Assembly (NCBI GenBank): GCA_045635085.1
Contig: JAZRBM010000014.1
Span: forward strand, 52,487 to 116,486
Origin: Congzhengia sp045635085
GTDB taxonomy: Bacteria > Bacillota > Clostridia > UBA1381 > UBA9506
DNA: 64,000 nucleotides
Reading direction: 5' to 3'
This document shows, one piece after another, positions 50,098 to 57,170 of this stretch. Each line of letters opens with the position of its first letter. Positions within the stretch are counted from its first letter, which is position 1. Both the position numbers and the translations under genes were made by a program. The notes below the pieces were generated by a model. It was not told the DNA's origin. It did not search any database and saw nothing but the letters and a program-made list of their open reading frames with translations.

Positions 50098-51140
50098 GTA
50101 TAGCGGAAAAGCTTGCAGTAATAGCCGAGAACGAGCCGAAAGTCTATGATGCAGGTAAAAAAGCAGAGTGGAGCGAGTTTTGGGATGAGCTTCAAAATAA
50201 CGGAGAAAGAACAGGATATGGTTATCGCTTTAGGGGTTGGACAGATAGAATGTTTTATCCAAAGTATGACCTTAATGTTGTAGGTAATTCTGTCTATATG
50301 TTTTATGGCACAAGTATTAAAAATTTGAAACAAAGATTAATTGAATGCGGCGTAAAACTGGATTTATCACAAGCAACGGGAGGTGCATTATTTGCTTATA
50401 ATTATGAGCTTGAGGAATTGCCCGTATTAGATTTGTCAAACTTTCAAAGTGATACCACAAATATGTTTGCAAGTTGTAGAGTATTGCACACAATAGATAA
50501 AGTTATATTAGGAAGTGATATACCGAATATAGTTTATACAAACTGGTTTACAAACTGTAATTCGCTTAAAAACATCATTATAGGTGCAGAAACTAAAGGC
50601 GAAAGATGCAGTGATTTAATCACTATGCCGTTTAATGAGGTATTTAAGGATGTCTGGTACGACGATAACGAGGGCTGTTGGAGAGCAACACTTACAGACA
50701 GTTTTGCTTCAAAATATGCTGAATATATGGAGGATTACGGCCCAGATTACGGAGAAACCATCATGTGTTTTGAGACTGGCGAGACGGTATGGTCTTATTA
50801 CAGTAGTGGTGACATAGGGGGCCCGCTACCATCTTGGTTTATTCCCGAAGATGAAACAGAAAATGTATCGTTCTATCTTTGCCCTAGGTCGCATGAAGAA
50901 GATTGCTTTTCAAGAGAGTCAATAGCTAATAATATTGATTTTAGACATTGTCCTTTAAGTAGAAAATCTATCGGCTCTGTTATAAGTGCATTATCTACAA
51001 AAGCGAGTGGCAAGACATTAACCTTAAAGAAAAGTGCAGTAAGCGAGGCATTTGGAATAGATGTGGACGACGTGCATTATCTTCTGGAATCTTATCTTTT
51101 AATAAATTCAAGAAGCAACTGGACAATAGCTTATATATAA
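50094..51140 (+). CDS. BspA-like receptor-binding tail protein
   Basis: 348-aa protein. The N terminus MSIAEKLAVIAENEPKVYDA is widespread in clostridial phage tail-tip proteins. The middle contains short leucine-rich-like repeats of the BspA type (NMFASCRVLHTIDKVIL; NWFTNCNSLKNIII). The C terminus has Gly- and aromatic-rich segments. It probably determines which cell surface is recognised. No retroelement is nearby, so diversity-generating hypermutation is unlikely. Confidence 0.7.
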   Translation: MSIAEKLAVIAENEPKVYDAGKKAEWSEFWDELQNNGERTGYGYRFRGWTDRMFYPKYDLNVVGNSVYMFYGTSIKNLKQRLIECGVKLDLSQATGGALFAYNYELEELPVLDLSNFQSDTTNMFASCRVLHTIDKVILGSDIPNIVYTNWFTNCNSLKNIIIGAETKGERCSDLITMPFNEVFKDVWYDDNEGCWRATLTDSFASKYAEYMEDYGPDYGETIMCFETGETVWSYYSSGDIGGPLPSWFIPEDETENVSFYLCPRSHEEDCFSRESIANNIDFRHCPLSRKSIGSVISALSTKASGKTLTLKKSAVSEAFGIDVDDVHYLLESYLLINSRSNWTIAYI

Positions 51141-51154
51141 GGGAGTGATTGTAA

Positions 51155-51322
51155 ATGAAGAAAAGAATAACACTATATGCTGATGAAGGTATGGTTATAA
51201 CTGACGGAAAAATTTTTGGCACAACAATACAGTTGGCGGTAGGTAAAACCGAAGAGGATTATTACGAAATCACAAAAGATGAGTATGAAAAAATGAAGGA
51301 AAAGGAAGAAAGCGATGCTTAA
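51155..51322 (+). CDS. Small phage-type protein (XkdX-like position)
   Basis: 55-aa acidic protein starting MKKRITLYADEGMVITDGK and ending in a charged helix. Similar short genes occupy the place between tail tip and endolysin in many Firmicutes prophages; function unknown. ATG at 51155 is preceded by GGGAGTGATTG. Its stop overlaps the start of the amidase gene. Confidence 0.65.
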   Translation: MKKRITLYADEGMVITDGKIFGTTIQLAVGKTEEDYYEITKDEYEKMKEKEESDA

Positions 51323-51977
51323 TATCGAAAAAAAGCAAATAGCCTTTAACCACGTTTTGAGGAAAGAAAAAATAAAATATATAGTACTACATGATACGCA
51401 AAATAAGTCAAAGGGAGCAGACGCAGATAGTCACTTCAAATATTTTAATGGGGAAAACAGAAATTCTTCTGCTGATTTTTTTGTTGATGATAAAAAGATT
51501 TTGCAGGTTAATGATTACACAAAATATTATACCTGGCAAGTTGGCGATGGCAAGGGTAAATACGGCATTACAAATCAGAATTCTTTGGGCATTGAAATTT
51601 GCGTGAATGCTGACGGGGATTATGATAAGGCTTTTAATAATGCCATAGAGCTTACAAAATATTTAATGAAAGAGCTTGACATACCCAAAGAACGTGTAGT
51701 GAGACATTTCGATGCAAGTCGCAAAAACTGCCCTGCATCTATGATGGAAAACGACTGGGAAAAGTGGCAAGATTTTAAGAGTGGGTTAAAGGAGATAAAC
51801 GTGGACAAATTTACAGATATCGGCGGAAATTTTGCCGAAAAGGACATAAAGGATTTGTATAAAATGGGGATAATGTCCGGTAGTTCAGATACTGAATTTA
51901 AACCGGACAGCGTAGCAACAAGAGCGCAGATTGCGCGTGTTGCGAGAAACATTATAAGATATATTACGGGGGAATAG
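51315..51977 (+). CDS. N-acetylmuramoyl-L-alanine amidase with SLH domain (endolysin)
   Basis: 220-aa amidase_2 enzyme that cuts the MurNAc-L-Ala bond. Zn ligands are His26 in VLHDT, and His and Cys in VVRHFDASRKNCPA. The C-terminal 60 residues form one SLH repeat (KFTDIGGNFAEKDIKDLYK...GSSDTEFKPDSVATRAQIA), shown only as its core KFTDIGGNFAEKDIKDLY. This anchors the enzyme to the same wall polymer used by host S-layer proteins. It sits directly before the holin, as a lysis cassette. Confidence 0.88.
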   Translation: MLNIEKKQIAFNHVLRKEKIKYIVLHDTQNKSKGADADSHFKYFNGENRNSSADFFVDDKKILQVNDYTKYYTWQVGDGKGKYGITNQNSLGIEICVNADGDYDKAFNNAIELTKYLMKELDIPKERVVRHFDASRKNCPASMMENDWEKWQDFKSGLKEINVDKFTDIGGNFAEKDIKDLYKMGIMSGSSDTEFKPDSVATRAQIARVARNIIRYITGE

Positions 51978-51979
51978 AT

Positions 51980-52369
51980 ATGAAAACAGCAGTTTACCTA
52001 AAAGCTGTTACGGGTGCCTTTGTAGGAATAGTATCGACGGTTTTCGGACCGATGGATGCGTATTTTTATGGCCTTGTGTTTTGTATTGTGGCAGATTATA
52101 TTACAGGACTTTGTGCGGCTGTTTATGAAAAAACATTAGATAGCAGAACAGGCTTTGTGGGAATATTAAAGAAAATCGTAATCTTAACGGTTGTAGCGCT
52201 TTCGCATACTATAGGAGAGGTTTTGTGTCTTCCGGCAATTCGCGATATGGTAATTGGTTTTTACATAGCGAATGAAGGATTATCAATTTTAGAAAATGCT
52301 GCAAGAATGAACATAAAAGGTACAGAAAAACTAAAAAAATTTCTTACACAACTAGGTGAAACACAGTAA
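51980..52369 (+). CDS. Phage holin (holin_4_1/phi29-like family)
   Basis: 129-aa protein with three or four hydrophobic segments. YLKAVTGAFVGIVSTVFGPMD and FCIVADYITGLCAA, plus KTLDSRTGFVGILKKIVIL (each in part), are typical of the toxin-secretion/phage-lysis holin family. It forms membrane holes that release the endolysin. Last gene of the late operon; the bidirectional terminator follows at once. Confidence 0.88.
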   Translation: MKTAVYLKAVTGAFVGIVSTVFGPMDAYFYGLVFCIVADYITGLCAAVYEKTLDSRTGFVGILKKIVILTVVALSHTIGEVLCLPAIRDMVIGFYIANEGLSILENAARMNIKGTEKLKKFLTQLGETQ

Positions 52370-52370
52370 A

Positions 52371-52407
52371 AAACAACAAGCTGCAGCTATACGCTGCAGC
52401 TTGTTTT
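52371..52407. terminator. Bidirectional terminator at the right end of the phage cluster
   Basis: Arms AACAAGCTGCAGC and complement (52375-52387, 52393-52405) with a TATAC loop, flanked by an A run and a TTTT run. It isolates the phage late genes from the convergent host ytfJ gene. Confidence 0.85.
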
Positions 52408-52412
52408 AATAG

Positions 52413-52832
52413 TTAAATAGTTTCTACTGTCTGTGCCTCTTCTGTTTTTTCATCTGAATCGGTTTTCTTTTTAAACAGCTTTACAACCTTATCAAGCAGT
52501 GTAGGAACACTGTCTATGATTTCCTGAGCGGGAGAAGATGCTTTTTCAACCGGCATAAGCTTGATTTCTTCTTTTCCTACTACCATAAAAGCTACAGGTT
52601 CAATTGTGGCGCCACCGCCTGAACCGCCACCAAAATTAGAATCAGATGAAGAGATGTTTTTCTGTCCAAAATCAGAACCACCCGCACCAAATCCAAATGA
52701 TACCTTAGATATAGGAATAATAACTGTTCCGTCTTTAGACTCAACAGGTTCACCTACGATGGTATTTACGTCTACCATATCCTTTATACTCTGCATTGCT
52801 GTTTCCATTAAACCGTTAATTGGATGTTCCAT
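52413..52832 (-). CDS. ytfJ: GerW-family sporulation protein YtfJ
   Basis: 139-aa GerW/YtfJ protein, known to be needed for normal spore lysozyme sensitivity and germination in Bacillus. It has HPINGLMETAMQSIKDMVDV at the N terminus and the Gly-rich VSFGFGAGGSDFG and GGGSGGGATIEPVAFMVV core (each in part). The ATG at 52832 is chosen over a GTG at 52841 because GGCGGTG precedes it. It is the last gene of a five-gene minus-strand string with DUF2953, scpB, scpA and a site-2 protease. Confidence 0.92.
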   Translation of the reverse strand: MEHPINGLMETAMQSIKDMVDVNTIVGEPVESKDGTVIIPISKVSFGFGAGGSDFGQKNISSSDSNFGGGSGGGATIEPVAFMVVGKEEIKLMPVEKASSPAQEIIDSVPTLLDKVVKLFKKKTDSDEKTEEAQTVETI

Positions 52833-53463
52833 TATTTGCACCGCCTTTAATATTATTAATTTTATTATTTACATAATTTATGGTTTTTAAAACTTGTCCT
52901 ACTGTTATTATAAGATGAATTGGCTTCATTATCAAGATAGTTTTTGAATAAATTTCAAAAACTTTGTTATTAAAGTCAGGGTCAACCCTCATATTAATCT
53001 TTTTTATCCCGATTAGTGAATCTATAATTTTTAGAACAAAGCTACCCATGCCCCATATTGCGCCTGTAGAAATTCCTGTTGAAGCAGCGTTGTCAAGTCC
53101 GAAGTGAATTTTAAAATCGACACTTTTTATTGACGTGTGACTGCGTACGTAAGAAAGCATATCTTTTAGAACGTGCTTTTGTGATTCGTATACTTCCTTT
53201 AAAGATGAGACGTTTTCCTTAAAGGCTTTAAAGCTTAGCCTTTGTTCTTTGTTTTTTGAATCTTTTAACGGGACTTTTTTTGATTTTTTTTGTTTTAACG
53301 GTATTTTTATCGGAATACCTAAAAATTTAAAACGAAGAAATATGTTATTAATGCTTACAGTTTTTATGATTTCTAAACCGAACTCTGCAGGCAAAAGCGC
53401 GCCCAGGCACAAAAGCAGTATCAGTATAGCTAAAACAACAAAAAAAACTGTCAACAAAATCAC
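52816..53463 (-). CDS. DUF2953 sporulation-associated membrane protein
   Basis: 215-aa protein with an N-terminal transmembrane helix (FFVVLAILILLLCLGALL) and a family-typical FGLDNAASTGISTGAIWG followed by NMRVDPDFNNKVFEIYSKT in part. DUF2953 genes usually precede ytfJ, as here, and are linked to sporulation; the biochemical role is unknown. The annotated GTG at 53463 lies inside an AGGTG motif; the true start may be TTG at 53454, just downstream, with better spacing. Overlaps ytfJ by 17 bases. Confidence 0.8.
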   Translation of the reverse strand: MILLTVFFVVLAILILLLCLGALLPAEFGLEIIKTVSINNIFLRFKFLGIPIKIPLKQKKSKKVPLKDSKNKEQRLSFKAFKENVSSLKEVYESQKHVLKDMLSYVRSHTSIKSVDFKIHFGLDNAASTGISTGAIWGMGSFVLKIIDSLIGIKKINMRVDPDFNNKVFEIYSKTILIMKPIHLIITVGQVLKTINYVNNKINNIKGGANNGTSN

Positions 53464-53467
53464 CTAC

Positions 53468-54055
53468 TTATTCATTATTTTCCGTTATGTTTTCGTTCAT
53501 CTCGATTTGCTCGCCACGTTCTTCGGTCGCCTGTATATAAGGATACTGCTCTGAAAGGGATGAAATATCGGGCAAATCAGATAGAGTATTTAAGCCGAAG
53601 CTTCGCAGAAATTCCTTTGTGGTTTTATAAAGAATCGGACGCCCAGGTGCGTCTAATCTGCCGCATTCTTCAATCAGCCCACGCTCAACGAGTCTTGCCA
53701 TCGGGCCATCAGAGTTGACGCCACGGATAAACTCTACGCTGTTTCGCGTTACGGGCTGGTGATAAGCTACAATAGAAAGTGACTCAAGAGCTGCAGCAGA
53801 TAGCGGTTGTTTTCTTTTTGACTCTGCAAGCTTTGCAACATATAAAAAGTTCTCTTCAGGAGTTTTGAGCTGTATGTAGCCGTCGTATTCCACTATTTGA
53901 AGACCGCGCTTGTTGGTTTTATAAAACTCTTTAAGCTTGTCTATGTGTTCTTTTATTTCTGATTCTGGCATTTCTAAAATTTCTGCAATGTGCAATATTG
54001 AAAGGCCATCACCCGATACGAATAATAAGCTCTCGATTACGGCATCAATATTCAT
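53468..54055 (-). CDS. scpB: Segregation and condensation protein B
   Basis: 195-aa ScpB, the kite subunit of the SMC condensin. Winged-helix repeats appear as IESLLFVSGDGLSILHIAEIL and LSIVAYHQPVTRNSVEFIRGV (each in part); the LDAPGRPILYKTTKEFLRSFG segment, cited as GRPILYKTTKEFLRSFG, is diagnostic. It overlaps the scpA stop by 11 bases. Normal length. Confidence 0.95.
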   Translation of the reverse strand: MNIDAVIESLLFVSGDGLSILHIAEILEMPESEIKEHIDKLKEFYKTNKRGLQIVEYDGYIQLKTPEENFLYVAKLAESKRKQPLSAAALESLSIVAYHQPVTRNSVEFIRGVNSDGPMARLVERGLIEECGRLDAPGRPILYKTTKEFLRSFGLNTLSDLPDISSLSEQYPYIQATEERGEQIEMNENITENNE

Positions 54056-54827
54056 CTATTATTTCACCGTCCTTAAGTTTTTCTAAATATATATCATCAC
54101 CCGATACTTTTGTTTTTATAAGCTCTAGTTTTATCATTTCCAATAAAGCTAAAAAAGTGGCGATTATTGACTGTCTTGTTTCATCTTTTCCAAACAACGA
54201 TGTAAATGAAACCTTTTTCTTCGTGCTTAGCTTTGTGCGGATAAAATCTGCTCTTGATTTAACAGAAACCATATTTCTTCCGACAACACCGCCAAAGGCA
54301 CTTTTTGGAGGAGGTGTTTTTCGCTCGGTTCTGTCGAGTACCGATAAAAAGGCCTGATATAAAACGTCCAGCTCAAAGCTTTGGTCCGAATAGTCGGCAT
54401 CGCGCTTGGGAAGAATTTGCGGTTCTTTGTAGAAGTTATAGTAGTCTGAAAATTCTTTTTCCTTTAAAATTTCAGATACAGCCTTCATACGCTGATAATC
54501 AGCCAGACGCCTTGCTAAATCTGCTCTCGGGTCATCTTCTGCCTCTTCTTCACGTTTGGGAAGGAGCATTTTTGATTTAATATACAAAAGCTCTGCTGCA
54601 ATTACTACAAACTCGCTGGAATACTCAATGTCAAATTCATTTAAAGTATTCATATATTCAAAATATTGTTCAGTAATACTCACTATCGGGATGTCGTAAA
54701 TGCTGACTTTGTTTTTCTTGAGAAGATGCAGTAAAAGCTCAAGAGGACCTTCAAAAACATCGAGCTTTACGGTATGCTTTGATTCTTCTTCTGTCTGTTT
54801 TTTTTCTAAAATTTCAAGCTGTTGCAT
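54045..54827 (-). CDS. scpA: Segregation and condensation protein A
   Basis: 260-aa kleisin of SMC-ScpAB. KLDVFEGPLELLLHLLKKNKV (cited in part as DVFEGPLELLLHLLKK) is the hallmark N terminus that binds the SMC neck; the C-terminal winged helix binds the SMC head. ATG at 54827 overlaps the site-2 protease stop (TGATG) and has GGAGGTGG nine bases upstream, so a longer reading to 54851 is unlikely. Confidence 0.95.
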   Translation of the reverse strand: MQQLEILEKKQTEEESKHTVKLDVFEGPLELLLHLLKKNKVSIYDIPIVSITEQYFEYMNTLNEFDIEYSSEFVVIAAELLYIKSKMLLPKREEEAEDDPRADLARRLADYQRMKAVSEILKEKEFSDYYNFYKEPQILPKRDADYSDQSFELDVLYQAFLSVLDRTERKTPPPKSAFGGVVGRNMVSVKSRADFIRTKLSTKKKVSFTSLFGKDETRQSIIATFLALLEMIKLELIKTKVSGDDIYLEKLKDGEIIDEY

Positions 54828-55477
54828 CAGATAAGCCCACCTCCTGCACAATAAAACAGCAGGGTATAGATTCCGTTTACCGCAAGGTCTAATATCGGGT
54901 CTATTACTCCGAGGTATAAGGCCACAATTAAAACAATGAAACCAAACTGTTCATATCTCATGATTTCGTAGTATACCTTTTTAGGTAAAAGCGAAAGGAA
55001 AATTTTAGAACCGTCAAGTGGTGGAATCGGGATAAGGTTAAAAACACCCAGACTGATATTTAAAATAACAAACATAATAAGGAATTGTCCTAAATATATA
55101 TTAGGTAGTATCGGACACAAATACAAAAGCCCGAACATACCGATAAATGCCATTAAAAAATTAGACAAAGGACCAGCTAAAGCAGTCAACATCATATCTC
55201 TTTTGCGATTTTTGAAATAATTAGGATTTACCATAACGGGTCTTGCCCAACCGAATCCGAAAAAAAGCATACATAAAGCACCGAATGGGTCTATGTGCTT
55301 AATGGGATTAAGAGACAATCTGCCGTCGTATTTTGCAGTGTTATCACCCAGCTTATACGCAGCATATCCGTGCGCCATTTCATGGACACTTATAGCTAAA
55401 AGAACTACTACAATTCGCAATATAACAAATATTATACTTTCAAAACTAAACCCATTTGCAAATATATTTCTAAGCAT
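54827..55477 (-). CDS. Site-2 protease family metalloprotease (M50)
   Basis: 216-aa integral membrane protease of the YwhC/Rip-like minimal type. The zinc site HEMAHGYAAYKLGD near residue 30 and the second metal ligand in LIPIPPLDGSKIF are intact; no PDZ domain is present. Four to six hydrophobic segments. Genes of this type regularly precede scpA in Firmicutes. Substrate unknown. Confidence 0.88.
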   Translation of the reverse strand: MLRNIFANGFSFESIIFVILRIVVVLLAISVHEMAHGYAAYKLGDNTAKYDGRLSLNPIKHIDPFGALCMLFFGFGWARPVMVNPNYFKNRKRDMMLTALAGPLSNFLMAFIGMFGLLYLCPILPNIYLGQFLIMFVILNISLGVFNLIPIPPLDGSKIFLSLLPKKVYYEIMRYEQFGFIVLIVALYLGVIDPILDLAVNGIYTLLFYCAGGGLI

Positions 55478-55647
55478 TAATTAGCACTCCTTAAACTTTC
55501 CTATTTTATATTATACTTTAATTTTTGTCCGGTGTAAATAGTAAAAAATTTTTTTACAGCTAATTCACAAATTAGAAAAAAGGTCATAGTGAAAATTATG
55601 TCAAAAAAACATAAAAAATATATATTTTGTATAGACATTTAAAAAAA

Positions 55648-55663
55648 AATATGATATCATATT
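55648..55663. promoter_or_regulatory. Perfect palindrome before the hydrogenase operon
   Basis: AATATGATATCATATT is a perfect 16-base dyad overlapping the likely promoter region (TAGACA near 55632, TATTAT-like -10 near 55660), 45 bases before the first start codon. It does not match the Rex consensus TTGTTAA...TTAACAA. A regulator-binding site is plausible; AT-rich chance is possible. Confidence 0.45.
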
Positions 55664-55707
55664 ATCGATATGTTTTTATTTATATAATTTATAAGGAGGT
55701 TAATCAC

Positions 55708-56199
55708 TTGAGTGAGATAACAACGGTGGCATTTTCCGGCACAAAAGAGCAGGAAGAACAGTTGATGAAGGCGATTGCCGAACACAAGGGACAGGCAGGA
55801 GCGCTTATTCCTGTGCTTCATGAGGCACAGAACATCTACGGATATCTTCCGATTGAAGTTCAGAAAATGATTTCTGACGAATTAGACGTCCCTATGGCTG
55901 AAATTTATGGAGTAGTAACTTTTTACACACAGTTCACTACAAATCCAAAGGGCAAATATAACATAGCGGTATGCTTAGGTACAGCGTGTTACGTTAAAGG
56001 CTCTGGCACAATTTTAGACAAAATTAAAGAAAAACTGGGAATAGATGTAGGTGAGTGTACACCTGACGGCAAGTATTCTATCGAAGCAACACGTTGTATC
56101 GGTGCTTGTGGCTTAGCTCCAGTACTCACTGTAAATGAAGACGTTTATGGAAGATTGTCTCCTGACGACGTTGATGATATTTTGGCTAAATACAACTAA
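55708..56199 (+). CDS. NuoE-like [2Fe-2S] subunit of the bifurcating hydrogenase (HydC/HndA)
   Basis: 163-aa thioredoxin-like ferredoxin subunit. Cluster ligands lie in CLGTACYVKGSG and TRCIGACGLAPV, in the usual spacing; GYLPIEVQKMI and YGVVTFYTQF are typical of NuoE/HndA. It starts at TTG 55708, eight bases after AAGGAGG; the reading can extend to 55627 but into a hydrophobic, non-conserved leader. It is the first gene of a five-gene hydrogenase operon. Confidence 0.92.
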   Translation: MSEITTVAFSGTKEQEEQLMKAIAEHKGQAGALIPVLHEAQNIYGYLPIEVQKMISDELDVPMAEIYGVVTFYTQFTTNPKGKYNIAVCLGTACYVKGSGTILDKIKEKLGIDVGECTPDGKYSIEATRCIGACGLAPVLTVNEDVYGRLSPDDVDDILAKYN

Positions 56200-56215
56200 T
56201 CTGTGAGGTTGCTTT

Positions 56216-56758
56216 ATGCTTGAATTATCACTTCATATTTTAGATATTGTTAATAATTCAATAAAGGCAAACGCAACGAAAATCGAAATCGAAGTCAATG
56301 AGCAAATCAAAGATAACACCTTGACTATTTCGATAAAGGATAACGGCTGCGGGATGGATGAGGAGTTTTTACAAAAGGTTACTGACCCGTTTAAAACAAC
56401 CAGAACAACAAGAAAAGTTGGTATGGGAATATCTTTGTTTAAGGCGGCGGCAGAGGCCACAGGCGGAAGCTTTAAAATCACATCTGAAAAAAATGTCGGA
56501 ACCTTTGTTGTTGCTTGTTTTACTTATGACCACATAGACCGACAACCCATAGGTGATATGCCACAAACTATACTTACGCTGGTTTCGGGAAATGAAAGTA
56601 TAGACTTTATATACCGCCATATAAAAGGTGATAAAGAATATATTTTAGACACCAGACAGATTAAGGATATTTTAGGCGATATAAGTTTTAACAATCCGGA
56701 GGTAAGTCTTTGGCTTATGGATTATGTCAAAGAGGGAATAGACGGATTATGCTCTTAA
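56216..56758 (+). CDS. Histidine-kinase-like ATPase (HATPase_c) in the hydrogenase operon
   Basis: 180-aa protein with an ATP-binding Bergerat fold: LHILDIVNNSIKANATKIEI has the N box, ISIKDNGCGMDEE the G1 box, TTRKVGMGISLFKAAAEATGG (in part) the G2 region. There is no His-kinase dimerisation domain or receiver. It might serve as a regulatory or chaperone-like ATPase; genes of this type occur in hydrogenase operons of many Clostridia, but I know no proven function. It lies between the HndA and HndB subunits. Confidence 0.75.
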   Translation: MLELSLHILDIVNNSIKANATKIEIEVNEQIKDNTLTISIKDNGCGMDEEFLQKVTDPFKTTRTTRKVGMGISLFKAAAEATGGSFKITSEKNVGTFVVACFTYDHIDRQPIGDMPQTILTLVSGNESIDFIYRHIKGDKEYILDTRQIKDILGDISFNNPEVSLWLMDYVKEGIDGLCS

Positions 56759-56781
56759 AATGAATGAAAAGAGGTAATAAA

Positions 56782-57153
56782 ATGAAAACTTTAGCAGAAC
56801 TTGAAGCTATAAAAAATAAAATCAAAAATCAGGTTGATGTACGTCGTGATGCAGAAGATACAACACGTATTGTAGTTGGCATGGCAACTTGCGGAATTGC
56901 AGCAGGCGCAAGACCTGTTTTGGCAGCTTTGGTTGATGAAGTAGGTAAGAGAAATTTAGAAAATGTAAATGTTTCTCAGACAGGCTGTATCGGTATGTGC
57001 CGCCTAGAGCCTATTGTTGAGGTTTTAGAAGCTGGCAAAGAACGTGTAACATACGTTAAAATGACAGAAGAAAAAGCAAGAAAAGTAATTGCAGAGCATA
57101 TTGTAAACGGAAAAGTTGTTACCGAATTTACAATTGGCGCTGCTGACAAATAA
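56782..57153 (+). CDS. HndB-like [2Fe-2S] ferredoxin-domain protein
   Basis: 123-aa protein of the HndB (thioredoxin-like ferredoxin) type. Cluster cysteines occur in VGMATCGIAAGARPV and VSQTGCIGMCRLEP, like the N terminus of HydB. Its role in NAD-linked hydrogenases is to relay electrons or stabilise the complex. ATG at 56782 is supported by AGAGGTAATAAA. It sits immediately before the NuoF-like subunit. Confidence 0.88.
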   Translation: MKTLAELEAIKNKIKNQVDVRRDAEDTTRIVVGMATCGIAAGARPVLAALVDEVGKRNLENVNVSQTGCIGMCRLEPIVEVLEAGKERVTYVKMTEEKARKVIAEHIVNGKVVTEFTIGAADK

Positions 57154-57170
57154 TGAGGAGGTTACGGTAA

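Noticed and set aside
50094..51140. Diversity-generating retroelement target in the receptor-binding protein
   Set aside because: No reverse transcriptase, template repeat or adenine-biased variable repeat was found.
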